A stretch of 64,000 nucleotides of DNA from Macrobrachium rosenbergii (taxonomy: Eukaryota; Arthropoda; Malacostraca; Decapoda; Palaemonidae): positions 36,155,570 through 36,219,569 of the forward strand of contig NC_089749.1 of NCBI RefSeq assembly GCF_040412425.1, given 5' to 3'. Of this stretch, positions 14,241 through 26,815 are shown one piece after another; position 1 is the first letter of the stretch; every line of letters starts with the position of its first letter. Both the position numbers and the translations under genes were made by a program. The notes below the pieces were generated by a model that had not been told where the DNA came from, did not search any database, and worked only from the letters and a program-made list of their open reading frames with translations.

Positions 14241-15378
14241 CTAATATTTAAAGAGAACATATCATGCGCCGCTGGCTTATAATCACATGAACTAGATCGC
14301 CAACTTATTTCATTGTTAAGCCTTTTAGCACCGGACGATCTGTACGAGAATTTTAGATTTTCCCTTTTTGTTTGGTGAAGGGGGAGGTGTAGATGACGCT
14401 TGTTAATTGTTAGGCAAAAGAAATATCTGCTAAATAAGAGTTAATTATTAGGTCTATTTACTCTGATTAATTTAATGCACATGTTTTTATTCTATTCTCA
14501 GATATCTAACGTATTATGTGGTTACAATGTTTGCTGGATGCAGTCGTAAGAAAGTGATCTAGTTTATCATTGATTTATAGACAATATCAGTCCTTAATGG
14601 TTCTCCCAGGAAAAACGGACGCGTGCGTTCGAGTTAGTTTCCGAATGAAACTGAAATATCTGGGATTTTTTAGTGCCGAATGAGGCTTAACTCGTTCACA
14701 AATACGTACATTTCATTCAGTAACATTCTGATAGATCATAAGGAAAGAAAATCAGTGCTGAATTGGCGTTTTGGGAATAAAATGAAAACAGCTCTGCCAA
14801 AGACACATTAAAAAAGATAGAGCAAACAAAACCCATCCAAGTTAAAATCTAAAGCACATGGAAGTCAAATGAAACTACTGAATATCATCCATTGGAAATC
14901 AAAGTGTGAAAACCATTTAGAAGTTATGTAAAGCATGCTACTGTATTCAAATCAAATGAAACTACATGAAATTCCCTTGAGATTAAGAACTGAGCGTATG
15001 AAAGTACTTTTTGATGCTAGATCTACATTAAATTTCGTAGTGGAGATGCATATTAACTCGCATATTCACGTGGTTGGGTAATTGCATAAAAACACGACAT
15101 TTTGAGAATGTAAGCAAAATTTACTCTTTGAAAACTACCCAAGAATTGAAAATAATTAAAAGGAACCTTCTATGCATTTCATGTTTTTTGTTTGCAGATG
15201 AACAATAATGCTAAATTTTAACAGTATTTTATATGCTTCTCAAGACAATTTAATCAATGAAAGGCTCAAGGGAAGAAGAATGGTCTTTCGTACAAGAAAA
15301 TCTTTCCAAATGGATGTCGTTAAGGTAAATAATTTTATAGCAAAGTTTACAAATAAACAAGTATGGATAAGCATGCTA
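14241..15378. other. anonymous DNA
   Basis: No gene or repeat family recognised. Confidence 0.4.
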
Positions 15379-15386
15379 CATGTATA

Positions 15387-15471
<85 letters not shown>
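15379..15471. repeat. (TA)n-(TG)n compound microsatellite
   Basis: TA units pass into TG units at about 15440. Confidence 0.95.
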
Positions 15472-15475
<4 letters not shown>

Positions 15476-15524
15476 ATGCATGTGTACAAATACATATATA
15501 AATGTGTATACATACACATGTAAA

Positions 15525-15757
15525 TAACCCCAAATATCGTTTAATATCCAATTCGCTGTACCTTGGGGATAACTTGATCCCAAGGGGAATTATAATTGAT
15601 AATTGCCTAAGTAGCTAAAAGTCATTGTACATTGTTATCCCTATCCCAGACATCGAATCGAATTCCATGACTGAGCACTTATCAGTTATAATTGCCTTTG
15701 GACGTAAGCTGTTCCCAAGATGCAGTGAACTGGACGTTAAACAATATTTGTGGATTA
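15525..15757. repeat. small terminal-inverted-repeat element (MITE-like)
   Basis: The left end (AAATATCGTTTAATATCC, then TTCGCTGTACCTTGGG, about 15525-15566) is the near-complement of the right end (CCCAAGATGCAGTGAACTGG, then ACGTTAAACAATATTT, about 15715-15757). The interior has no ORF, and the element abuts the preceding microsatellite. Confidence 0.65.
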
Positions 15758-15924
15758 ATATTTATGAATACAAAAACTCACGGTGAATGTGACAATAATT
15801 CATATAGCTGGTATATCAGGTTTCCCAAGGACTTATAGAGATTTCTTGTTGCCTTAGGTTTATTTTCTCTAACGCGTTCTGGCGGTCATCTGTGAGAGTA
15901 CAAAGTGAATGAATTGAGATACAT

Positions 15925-15997
15925 GATGCACAGGTATTTATAGCAGGCGGGAAAGTTTCCAATTGGTGGGTTGGTTAGTAGGGTGAATTGTGATTGG
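15925..15997 (-). promoter_or_regulatory. promoter-like cluster, minus strand: two CCAAT boxes and a TATA box
   Basis: Reading leftwards on the minus strand there is CCAAT at 15993-15997, a second CCAAT at 15962-15966 (within CCAATTGG), a CCCGCC stretch, then TATAAATA at 15935-15942. An AATAAA follows about 65 bp downstream on the same strand, so this may be the U3-R part of a solo LTR rather than a host promoter. No coding sequence is recognised downstream. Confidence 0.3.
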
Positions 15998-16146
15998 TCG
16001 TGTTTGGATGGCGAAAGCTGTCCGGGAGGCATTGTGATTTTCTAGGCCTAACCGGTGTTGCTGGCTGGAGGTGGGTGTTGGCTCGCATAGCCCCACCGGT
16101 GTGGTTGGTATTGTAGGCCGTGCAGGTGAAATGCCGTCGGCATCCA

Positions 16147-16150
<4 letters not shown>

Positions 16151-16190
<40 letters not shown>

Positions 16191-16731
16191 GACGGTGTTT
16201 GGTGCCAACTCATTTCTTATATTTCTCTTTATGATGGTGGGGAAAAATTCTGTTTCTTACACCGTGTTAATGCATGGCTTTTTTCCAATATGTGGAGTGC
16301 CTCGAGAAACCATAGGCATCATCGGTCCGGTGTTTGGTCTATAATTCCTGTGTTCTTTATAGCCTCAGCTCTTTTTGGTATTTCGTTGTGATGTTGAGTA
16401 TGATGGTTAAAGATGGCCCCTTCTTGAAGGTGACAGGAGAGACGCTTGGAGACCACTGTCGCACTCTCTAAGCGTCTCTTCTCTCACCTTCAAGAAAGGG
16501 CCATCTTTAATCATCATACATAAAATCACAACAAAAGATCAGAAAGAGCTGAGCTTATAAATAACATAGGAATTATGGACCAAACACCGGACCGACGACG
16601 CCTACAGTTTCTCGAGGCAACACTCCATATATTGGGAAAAAAAGCCAGGCATTAACACGGTGAAAGAAACAGAATTTTTCCCCACCATCATAAGGAAAAA
16701 TATAGGAAATGAGTCGACACCAAACACCGTC

Positions 16732-16785
<54 letters not shown>
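16151..16785. repeat. 635-bp imperfect palindrome (foldback element)
   Basis: The left arm 16151-16447 and right arm 16470-16785 are reverse complements with scattered differences, around a 22-bp loop. Inner ends are GAGACGCTT and AAGCGTCTC. The outermost arm parts are themselves complementary microsatellites, (CT)n at 16151-16187 and (GA)n at 16735-16785, each joined to CATGACGGTGTTTGG or its complement. Open frames in both arms are mirror copies of each other, so they are not independent evidence of coding. Confidence 0.9.
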
Positions 16786-16790
<5 letters not shown>

Positions 16791-17021
16791 TTATGTTCGC
16801 ATGGGAAGATGGCATTATTCAAGTGGCAATATTTAGGTAATTATTGCTCAACGCTTTCCATCATGACGTTGGACAGATATTTTCCAGATATCAAGTAGGA
16901 GAAGAATAGGCCAGTCGGTAAGTTCAGTTTTAGTCAAGAATTAAGATTTCTCATAAGTTATCTTTTGGATTTACTGGCAGCACTATTAATTTTGTAAATA
17001 AGGAATATATAAAAGAATGTA

Positions 17022-17025
<4 letters not shown>

Positions 17026-17093
<68 letters not shown>
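17026..17093. repeat. (TA)n microsatellite
   Basis: About 34 TA units, just left of a PLE terminus. Confidence 0.97.
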
Positions 17094-17098
<5 letters not shown>

Positions 17099-17214
17099 GT
17101 GTGTGTGTTTGTGTGTGTTTGTGTACTGGAAGATTGGGGCATCTGGAACGCCGAAAATTTACCAGGAATAGAACAGCAAACAGCCATCGTAACATCTTAT
17201 AATAAATTTATTTT

Positions 17215-17251
17215 GCCAAATTTTCGAGAGTACATGTCTCATCATCAGGGC
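17215..17251 (-). ncRNA. hammerhead-ribozyme-like motif of PLE 1 (left terminus)
   Basis: The minus strand reads GCC (stem I), CTGATGA (canonical box), T, GAGA-loop-TCTC (stem II), GAAA, ATTT, GGC (stem I). The core box and GAAA match the hammerhead consensus. The usual cleavage triplet GUH is here UUU, so activity is doubtful. PLEs are known to carry hammerhead motifs in their terminal regions; the fold was worked out by eye. Confidence 0.6.
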
Positions 17252-17431
17252 TGTAAAATACAAAAAATAAAAATTAAGAATCAACTCAGCTAAAAAACTT
17301 ACAAAAGCCTAAAACATGGAACATGAACTAAAACAAACACTAAAGAAACATTATAACATACTGAAAGATCTAATATTTAAAAACCGTAAATAAAAAAATA
17401 TATTTGTATATAATATTAGAACGTTTAGTAC

Positions 17432-17738
17432 CTAAGTTGGGCTACCTACTTCAATGAACTTCGTTCGGTCCTTCAAAATATCATCCATTTTCTGTATATA
17501 TTCATTTTGATTTAAAATGACTGTGCCTCCTTCCTTTGTCTGGTCTAATAATGATAACGTGTAGATTGTTGGATAAGCTTTTCCGTAGTTCATAATCATC
17601 TCTTCGAAAGAGAGGGAACCAGTTGGTTGACAGTCTTGAAAATGTTTTCTGAGCAATAGTTTGTATGTCTCTTTGTAAACTGGATAAGTCACCTGGTAAC
17701 TGTAATGACCGAAGTCCCCCAAACAGAATTTCAATAGG
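17432..17738 (-). pseudogene. PLE 1 inverted copy: RT N-terminal fragment
   Basis: The minus-strand frame gives about 100 residues ending in IQKMDDILKDRTKF, nearly identical to the plus-strand RT start at 17845-17895. It contains SLSFEEMIMNYGK and SLLDQTKEGGTVI, the latter corresponding to the RPDKG block of the RT N-terminus. It ends at 17432 and joins directly to the 3' untranslated part, so most of RT and the endonuclease are deleted in this copy. Confidence 0.7.
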
Positions 17739-17781
17739 TAAGTAAAAATTACTAAAGTTAGGTTTAAAATTTGGCATACAA

Positions 17782-19361
17782 AAATAAAAAGACATTATCA
17801 TTACTAGACCAGACAAAGGAAGAGGCACAATTTTAAATAAAAATGAATACATACAGAAAATGGATGATATTTTGAAGGACAGAACGAAGTTCATTGAAGT
17901 AGGCAACCCAATTTACCAACCAATCTTTAAGGTGGAAGATAAAATCAACAGGTTGTTGAAAGGTGTTAAAGATCATAATATTATAACTGAAAGCACCTAC
18001 CAAGAATTATGCTCTTCTTGTTCTTCATATGGAGTGTTATATGGTCTTCCGAAAATACACAAAAATAATGTTCCTTTGAGACCTATCAAATAGATAAGTA
18101 TCTTGTACCTATGTCACAGCCATTCTCCAATAATGAGTATTCTTTGCCCAATTCCGCCAGCCTTGTGCCTGATATTTTGCCCCGGGATGTTGACTTGCAT
18201 ATGGTCATTTTTGATGTCACATCCCTCTTCACGAACACACCGTTGCAGGCGACGGTCAATATTATTTTAGAGAAAATCTTTTCTGTTGATGACTTTTAAA
18301 AGTTGCAGTGCAGGACACTCATTTTATTTTTAACAAGAGAATTTACAAACAAGTAGATGGTGTCTCTATGGGATCCCCTTTAGGTCCCATTAAGGCCAAT
18401 GCCTTCATGTGCTCTCTTGAAGAACAAATGCTCGAAAGGTGTCCCTTGACATGTCGTCCTCTCTTCTATACAAGATATACAAGATTTAGATCTAGAACAG
18501 ATGCAGAAAATGAAACATACTGTTTGCAATTGAACACGAACACGATAATAAACTTCCATTTTACATATTTTAATCAGTAAAACTCCTCAAGGTTTTAATG
18601 CTAGTGTTGTTAGAAAAAAGACATTTACAGGTCAAGGTACAAACTTTTACAGCAGTTGCTCTTTTACTTTTAAAACAAACCACATTACCACACTGTTGCA
18701 CCGTGCCCCTATGTTATCCTCTACCTGGCACAACTTTCACAATGAAATTCTGTTTTTATTTCAATTTTTCAAAAATAATTCGTATCCTTCATTTTTATTC
18801 AACAAGTATGTAAAAAGCTTTTTGAATAATAGATTCCAACGTCGTCTGTCCGTGCCTAATGTCCCTAAATTGATAATGTATGCCCCCATTCCTTGTGTAC
18901 ATTCGAAGAAATTCAAACAAGCGTTACAAAATTCAGTTCGCACTACATTTCCAGCTGTGGATATTAGATTATGTTCAGAAAATCCTAAGACCATTGGGTC
19001 ATTGTTTCACCATAAGGATGAGCTTCCCGCTTTGATGCCGTCTCTGGTGGTTTATTGTTTCACTCGCCCAAAAGGTTAAGTTGGGAAGTATATTGCAGCC
19101 ACCAAGAGATTGCTCAAAGTGAGAGTTGATTCTCATCTTGGAGCTAGTCACCGAACAGGATGTCAGTTAAAGACAAAAGAATTTTCTAATATAAGAGATC
19201 ACTATAAAAAATGCAAGACATCGTTTTCTTATGATGATTTTAATATTGTTGCCCAAGCACCCAACGACCGCTCTCTCTCCGTCCTGGAATCTGTAACTAT
19301 TACGCAGCTTGTTCCTTCCCTAAACATCCAGACCTCTTCCACTGTTTTATACATATCTTAA
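17782..19361 (+). pseudogene. PLE 1 reverse transcriptase and GIY-YIG endonuclease, broken
   Basis: The order is that of a Penelope polyprotein. First is an RT N-terminal block (TRPDKGRG, about 17805), then YGLPKIHK with PLRPI (18040-18090), and after a stop FDVTSLFTNTPL (18210-18250). Next come GVSMGSPLGP and FMCSLEEQM (18360-18430). The expected YVDD box after LFYTRY (18480) is destroyed by a frameshift. The connecting region (QRRLSVPNVPKLIMYAP, 18840-18890; TIGSLFHHKDELP, about 18990) leads to a GIY-YIG-like domain: KYIAATKRLLKVRVDSH, SNIRDHYKKC, and a C-terminal LESVTI...VPSLN ending at 19361. The GIY-YIG catalytic tyrosines are partly lost. It acts in trans or not at all; this copy is dead. 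Confidence 0.85.
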
Positions 19362-19455
19362 GTTGACATCGTCCTCCTGAGAACTGTGAATTCCACTCAG
19401 TTCTTAGCTCCCATAGAGTTAGGTACTAAACGTTCTGATATATTATATTATATAA

Positions 19456-19462
<7 letters not shown>

Positions 19463-19515
<53 letters not shown>
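19463..19515. repeat. (TA)n microsatellite inside the PLE 3' region
   Basis: About 26 TA units between the endonuclease stop and the conserved 3' tail. Confidence 0.95.
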
Positions 19516-19518
<3 letters not shown>

Positions 19519-19680
19519 CATACAGCATATACTGTATATGTATATTAGGTTTTTCTGTATGTTTTAATGTTTCTTTAATGTTTGTTTTAGTTTAAGTTCC
19601 ATGTTTTAGGTTTTTTGTAAGTTTTTTAACTGAGTCGATTCTTAATTTTTATTTTTTTTTAACATATTTTATATTTACAG

Positions 19681-19732
19681 ATATATATACATATATATAT
19701 GTGTGTATATATGTGCATTTATGTGTATATAA

Positions 19733-19810
<78 letters not shown>

Positions 19811-19850
19811 GTATATGTGTGTATGTGTGTGTGTATGTGTGTTTGTGTGT
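19681..19850. repeat. (TA)n/(TG)n array at the right end of PLE 1
   Basis: Begins directly after TTTACAG at 19680 and continues as TA, then TG-rich sequence. Confidence 0.95.
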
Positions 19851-19904
19851 GGTGGGACATGAAATGAGGGCTCTGTCATAAAAGAAATACTTTTAAAAAG
19901 AATT

Positions 19905-20786
19905 GATGTCACTTACTGTATAGTCATATAACCCACTGACACATACGGGTATTAGGGTCACATGCGAGACGAGTAGCTTCCATTTATTGCGGTTGTTTTT
20001 GCTCCCATTATTCATTTAGAACCCTCATGAGACTCGATGAATATTTTGGTCCGTTGACTTAACAGCATTACTTGAACCTTTTATTTAAAATGACAGTCAC
20101 ATTTTTTTTATTTGAATTATAATTATTTTTTATTGAATAAACAACTGTCGTTTCGTCTGCTATTTGTACGACATAGTTAAAATGTGAATCAAGTTAAAGT
20201 CAAAAGTTTTTCATCGAAATCTGTGCATCTGGAGACTGAACACAAGTGTCAGCACAGAATTTATAGCACTGACTGGAAGCTAGAATTTGGGCTTTGGAAG
20301 TTAAGTAGAAAGAAATATTGCAGAGCATTATATGTTTCAAAATCATCAGCGGTAGCTAATGCTGCACAAGGCAAAGGATATTTGGTCCAGGGTTTTAACC
20401 AACTCTAATTCATTTTAGAATAAGCGGAATGACAATTTATTCTCATGGTAAGTCCAAATGATATAAAATGATTATACTGAGCGATTATTGCAATGCCCTG
20501 CAGAACCATTGGCAAGAAATAGGTTTGAATGATACAAAAAAGAGGAAGTTAAATAAAAAACGATATTGAAATAACAACTAGTCTTGCAGTTATGCCTACA
20601 TTGATAAATCTACAGTATAGTCCTTCATTTGCGAGAATTGATCCTCATTTCTGTTTATCTTAAGTAACAGTGTGAGAAAAACCCTACATTCTCCTGAACA
20701 TGTGAAAGCAGTTATCCTGAAAATGGTCATAATAGTTGAGGAAGTCTAAAGAAGCCATTAAGTTTAATTTTTACTGAATATGTGTA
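19905..20786. other. anonymous DNA
   Basis: No gene or repeat recognised. A 74-codon open frame at 20184-20408 has no nameable similarity. Confidence 0.35.
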
Positions 20787-21230
<444 letters not shown>

Positions 21231-21232
<2 letters not shown>

Positions 21233-22080
21233 CCTGTAAAGTTGATTTTAATGGTTCCTTTAAATTGGCGAGAAAGATGGTTTTACCCTTTCCTAACCAA
21301 AAAGAACACATACCAAAGTGCACGAAGAAGCATAAGCTATTGGTGGTCTTTCCAAACAGTGAGAAAGAGGATAAGGCGCCTCCGTCAACATATTTGAGAA
21401 GGTAGCAGCAGCCCCGAGCTTCTTCACTCTGATGAGTTGTTATCAGTTTAGCATACTTGGTACATAGCTCAAAGTATAGTGACCAGCGACAGAGATTCCA
21501 GCTTGATGGAAAATCCCTTTCCGAAGTTGAAGAAGATGAAGCCATTACTTTCATAATTTCTTCTCCAAACTTATTTTTTTATTTATTTATTTTCATATAA
21601 ATTGTTGTTTTGCTCATTTATTATCATAGATTGGATATAAAATAAATTTGCTAATTTAAGAAAGACTTCGGACTAAAAAAGCCTTATCATGAATGCGTCG
21701 TCAATCTATGGGATGAACACAGTGATTGGAATTTGACTTGAGTCTTCGCTTCGGGTGAATTTTGCGTTTTCTTCTAGTGCACTTGACAGTGTGGAAACAT
21801 CTGAAAGGTAATGCTATTTGGAGAAGTAGAGTGACATTGCCACTGAAGATCTGAATATGGTCAAGAGGATTTTTGACGCAAATTTGAAAAATTAGACACT
21901 TCGATTTAGTAAAAAGATTTACCTTAGCCATTTATGAATTGAAAAGTACTAAAAACGTATACATGAGGAAAGCTGAGAATTCTAGTGCACTAAGAAATTG
22001 AAATGAAAGAGATTATTCTGAAAAAAACAATCTTTCGGGTGGTGAGGTAACTTGCAACAAGAATTCAATACAAATCCAAG
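21231..22080. other. anonymous DNA
   Basis: Open frames exist on both strands at 21240-21550 but no domain was recognised. Nothing else seen. Confidence 0.35.
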
Positions 22081-22159
22081 AGAGTGTGTGAATAGCAATT
22101 TAAAAAAAGTTAAAGAACTGCTCACAGGAAATGAGAACTTAGAAGAAAGGATTTGCGTG

Positions 22160-22457
22160 ACTTCACCATCTTGATCGTATTTGCATAAATACTGTAAACG
22201 CGCCCAGAACTAATTTTACTGCCAGATGAATGATTAGGTCTGTTGGTTCAGCTGCAGGCAATTTAACAAAATATCCTGTAGATATTCTAAACCCAATGGT
22301 GGGTACCATTTCAGATGCCAATGAAAAGAACATTGTTGGCTTGGGAAATATATTAAATAGTTTACAAATGAAGAGTAAATTTAGGCTTGAGAGTTTTCCT
22401 GTGATATCATTATTCACCAAAATACCTATTCATGATCTTTTTGAATATCACACATAA
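22160..22457 (+). pseudogene. Penelope-like element 4: RT fragment
   Basis: A frame at 22230-22457 reads as a central PLE RT piece: NLTKYPVDILNPMVGTISD, then NILNSLQM, FRLESF, then VISLFTKIPIHDLFEY, matching the block around the first catalytic motif (where FDV is expected; here the Asp is not recognisable). The rest of RT and the endonuclease are missing. Immediately right of it lies a PLE terminus (22472 onwards). An inverted partial copy of the same RT segment is at 22985-23142. Confidence 0.7.
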
Positions 22458-22471
22458 ATTATACATCTAGT

Positions 22472-22687
22472 AGCTATCAAGGGGGCAACCAGGGAAAGGC
22501 AGCTCGTACATCAAAACAACAGTTTATTTTGCCGACGGCGTTTGCAGTATCTCATTGCATATTCAGAGTTGCAGTTTATAAGGTTATATAAGATTTTAAG
22601 TGATTTTGTAAATTGCAGCCGTCGGCAAAATTAACTATTGTTTTGATATACGTGCTACCTTTTCCTGGATACCCCCTTGACAGCTAT
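22472..22687. repeat. inverted PLE termini forming a hairpin
   Basis: 22472-22540 (AGCTATCAAGGGGGC at the outer end, GCCGACGGC at the inner end) is the near reverse complement of 22615-22687 (GCAGCCGTCGGC, then CCCCCTTGACAGCTAT). The spacer has a CAGTTTATTTTGCCGACG-type segment, comparable to the terminus of the PLE at 56.2 kb. This fits the joined ends of two inverted PLE copies. Confidence 0.65.
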
Positions 22688-22696
22688 ACATGTATG

Positions 22697-22978
<282 letters not shown>

Positions 22979-22984
22979 GAAAAA

Positions 22985-23142
22985 TAATATTGCATGAAAA
23001 CTCACAAGCCAAAAATTACTCTTAATTTGTAAACTAACATATTTCCCAAGCCAACATTGCTCTTTTCTTTGGCATCAGAAATGATACCCACCATTGGGTT
23101 CAGAGTATCTGCAGGATATTTTGTTAAATTGTCTGGATAGGC
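22985..23142 (-). pseudogene. PLE 4 inverted copy: RT fragment
   Basis: The minus strand repeats the 22250-22410 segment with small indels, including AATTTAACAAAATATCCTG, CCCAATGGTGGGTA and GTTGGCTTGGGAAATAT. With the plus-strand copy it makes an inverted pair around the (TA)n array. Confidence 0.75.
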
Positions 23143-23379
23143 TTGTCACTACGATACCTACGTATCAGGTAAAGAGTGACCAGTAGATTCTATAGTGTGT
23201 ATATATAATATATATATTGCAAGGACTGGGGCCGTTTTCTCGCAACCTCACCCGTTTTTACATTTGCAAAGCAATTGAGAAAGAAGTGAAAATTAATATC
23301 CCTCATTAATTACTAGAACTGAGGTTTCAACTTGCCCCTTCATAAACTCTCTCTTCCATTCCCTGAAATGGCTAAGCCT

Positions 23380-23382
<3 letters not shown>

Positions 23383-23440
<58 letters not shown>
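23383..23440. repeat. (TC)n microsatellite
   Basis: About 29 CT units. Confidence 0.97.
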
Positions 23441-23441
<1 letters not shown>

Positions 23442-24448
23442 AAAGTGATTGTTTTTAGGCCTAATTCCAGATACCCCTGTGTCCAGCACGGCAAGACAGG
23501 AGCCAAAAGAGAAAGTTGCCCCCGCCCCCTCTGAACCTTCCATGTGGGTTCCTGCTGCCATGCAGTCGACATATAGAAAACATGAAGAAAATTGACCTTT
23601 GCGCCATCTGTGTGGGTCGCCACGGTGTAATCCCCAAAGTTTATAAATAGAGACTGCAAGAAGAATCAAGAGAGAGAACGCTTAGAACACAACCGAGGAC
23701 AGACGTCCTTGCCTTGCCTGTCCTTCTGAACCATGTGTTTCGACCCCAGGGCTCGAATCAATCAGTGTATTTTATAGTGGCATTATAATTCCCTTCTCCA
23801 TCGCCAGCGCCCTATTGAACGAGGGCATCGTCATCTTGACTAAGGTAATGTGCTGGAATAAGGTCCTTCTTAGCCAGTCACGATTCCTGTGTTGGAGCAT
23901 TCAGTGTTAATGTAATTATGCATTAGTGTTGAACTGAGTTGTCTGGCACCATCTGTGCATTCCTCAGTCTCCCTTTGAGAATCTTATTATTATTGCAAGT
24001 AACCATCCTGCATATATTTGCAGATGGGCCTCAACTGTGAAACATCTCGGCCGATCCAGGTTCAGTTCCCTTTTCCACTGCGATGTTCCCTGTTACAAAG
24101 ATATCGTCAGCGTAGAATATTTATTCTGTGTAGGATTCATTATTTTAGTAGGCCCTTGTTATTACCTGCCCAGTAATTTGTCATTCTTCTGATCTGTGCT
24201 GTTATCTAAAAATATAATTAGTTGAGAGAACCCTTGAGTTTATGTAATTCCCTCACGTGAAGAAGGCCCTAAGCCGTTGATTTCCTTTGTTTTGTCTATG
24301 AATTGTCCTAATATTGAGTCGGCTGTGTCATAAATAATAGGAACTCCCTGTGTTATCCATTGCCGCCCAGAGTCAAGTAAGTATCCCTCGGACATTCGTA
24401 GCAATAATTTTGTTGTATAATATGTATATCAACTAAAAATTCCCTTCC
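23441..24448 (+). other. anonymous DNA with a TATA-like promoter motif
   Basis: TATAAATAG at 23642-23650 is followed by GA-rich sequence, then mixed-composition DNA. It could be an old LTR or 5' untranslated region. No coding frame is recognised. Confidence 0.3.
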
Positions 24449-24712
<264 letters not shown>

Positions 24713-24859
24713 TAGAACATTGGTCTCTTTTATACATACATACATACAAAAAGATATTTTATACCTGTTGTTACACTTTTTTCCCTGACGGCCACATATA
24801 TACATAATATATACATATATATACATACATGCACACACACACACATACAGTATATATAT

Positions 24860-26073
24860 TGTTATGTGGGTCCTTCGGCTGATGAGTTTAATTATTGTTT
24901 TCTTTGATTTATGTTGCCTTGCTTTACCTAAGACCAACGTAATTCTGTCAATTAAAGATAAACATACCGCTAAAGGACAGATAGTGAATATATCGGGTCG
25001 CCAGTTAACACTTGTTAACAAAGAATCGAGGTTTATTCATAACCACATGAATGAATTAGCAAACTTGCTGGAACACTAGTTCAGCAACACAAGTAAAATA
25101 AATAAAGTTAATAGATTATTTACAGGAGCTAACAGCAGCTCAGAATAACGGTCCGACTTCGGATCAACCTCAGTGCTTCATCAATAAATGCAACAGGATA
25201 TATGCTTCTCAGACTCTGTATCAGGAATTTACTGCAACGTCAAATTAAGGCTTCTTGATACTAAGGATGCAGATTCTTTTCCCAGAAAGAGGATGTTGCA
25301 CAGGCACAAGGCGAACATAATTCCTGAAAAGTAAGTATCCAGATAACATTCTTGTATTACTGAAACTCTCACTTGCCATTACTAATCACAAAGGATGATT
25401 CTTAGTTCAAAAATAATACGTTTAACACATGGAGGATAAATTACGTGACTTCACTAGACAACAGTAATTGTACTTGATGGTTAACTTCATAAATGGGATA
25501 TGTTTTACTAGGGTTTTCTTAGTCAGTAACTGTTTACGAGAGGAAAATTTGCAACACAAAAAATGAGAGTTGCAGTCGAAGGGAAAGAGAACTGGGAGTA
25601 ATTGTTCACAATCAGACTTACCTCTGGGGGGGAGATAATACAATGACCAGATGTATTAGTTTTCGTTGTCTGTTTGGAGTAACAATTTTCTCCCTCACGT
25701 TTTGAGAGGGGAAAGAGAGACAAAGGCATTTTAGCGGACCGGCCGAGATGCGTCTTGCCTCGACGAGGTCTGTCGATGCAGGTTGTCTCGGGTCGCGGCT
25801 GTTTCAAATTACTCTTGCTCAGGATCTTACCTGAAAGGGACAAAAGACTCACCAGTACAAAGGTCATAGAAAAGTAAGCTTAAGGTACAGCATATCTAAG
25901 GTTTGTGCTAGCAAAACTTATCCCCCTGAACTAAAATTCTTACCCCCTTTGGCAGTTGGAATCTGTTCAAAACAACTCCTGCCTGCTTGCATCTTCCTAC
26001 AATGTATTCCCTCTTACTTTAACAAAGATAAATCTTTTGGTATTCGATTAAAGCAAGGAAGAGAGGTCGAACA
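24860..26073 (-). repeat. 3' LTR (left copy)
   Basis: Shares with the right copy GTGGGTCCTTCGGCTGATGA at the start, the block CGGACCGGCCGAGATGC (about 25736) and GAAGAGAGGTCGAACA at the end. Differences are scattered point changes and small indels. An open frame at 25523-25867 (minus) lies wholly within the LTR and is not conserved as coding. Confidence 0.85.
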
Positions 26074-26087
26074 GATATGTATAGTAG

Positions 26088-26100
26088 TTTCCCCCCTTAA
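26088..26100 (-). promoter_or_regulatory. candidate polypurine tract
   Basis: The minus strand reads TTAAGGGGGGAAA, 14 bp before the left LTR, as expected for plus-strand priming. Confidence 0.55.
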
Positions 26101-26815
26101 AAAGGCCTTCACTTCCTTTCAGGCATGAAGATCTATACTAAATAAGCTGTTTGCCTCAATTACTTTACTCTTTTCCCCCGAACAGATTTTGCCCTTGCAA
26201 TGCGACTAGCCAAGGCTCTACCTGACTATAGAATGGGATATGAGCTTTAATCACTTACCTTCTACAGAATCCTAACATGACTTAAGGGTGCTTACGGATA
26301 TTTAATGATCATGATATTCAGTCGTAGACAAATGGTGCATTCAGTTGTGTCTTTTATGACATAACCTATTAGAACAGTGCCATAGCATCTATGTAAAATA
26401 CAATGAACTAGCTAAGTTATAATATTCTTACAAGTATACAATCTCTTACACTAGAATGTACAATCATAGTCAACATAGTCATAACCACAGGGTTCTTTAA
26501 AATGCCATGCGTGTCATGAGCTCAATGGCTCTATTCACAATAGTTATGATTACTGGTTTAACTAATTATGCTTACTTAGTTATTGTTATTCATTACAAGA
26601 TTAGCATCACAAGGTTGCTATGACTATTTACTGAATCTGGTCTAGGTTGTTACTAAGGCAGAGATCACGCCAGCTACCTCCTCTGGACAGGAGCCAGGAT
26701 CACTCTGAGATGGAAAGGGCAATGTGCCAAGGGGGCAAGAGTGCCAGGATGAGCTCATGGCTCTTGCAACTACTTGGCTTTCTTCTGCCTCTTCTTCTTC
26801 TTCTTCTGGGTTCCT

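Larger units (their letters stand above)
17118..19680 (+). mobile_element. Penelope-like element 1 with inverted partial copy on its left
   Basis: The main copy runs on the plus strand from about 17738 to 19680 and holds RT and GIY-YIG remnants plus a 3' untranslated part. Left of 17738 is an inverted partial copy: minus-strand RT N-terminus (17432-17738), then the untranslated tail (17262-17368, complementary to 19551-19655) and a terminus. The two copies meet head to head. Partial inverted copies are a known habit of Penelope elements. The right end stops at 19680, exactly where the ribozyme-like terminal sequence begins in the left copy, and is continued by (TA)n. Confidence 0.85.

Noticed and set aside
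15198..15325. Possible internal exon between a TTTGCAG acceptor and an AAGGTAAAT donor
   Set aside because: All three frames after the acceptor meet an early stop or begin with one.
17215..17251. Pairing of ACAGCC with a more distant GGCTGT near 17190 as stem I of the ribozyme-like motif
   Set aside because: It would need a long unpaired stem III and leaves no UH before the cleavage point; the nearer GGC fits the alignment with the other copies.
25523..25867. 114-codon minus-strand frame, with a relative at 30349-30738
   Set aside because: Both lie inside the LTR pair and are disrupted differently in each copy.
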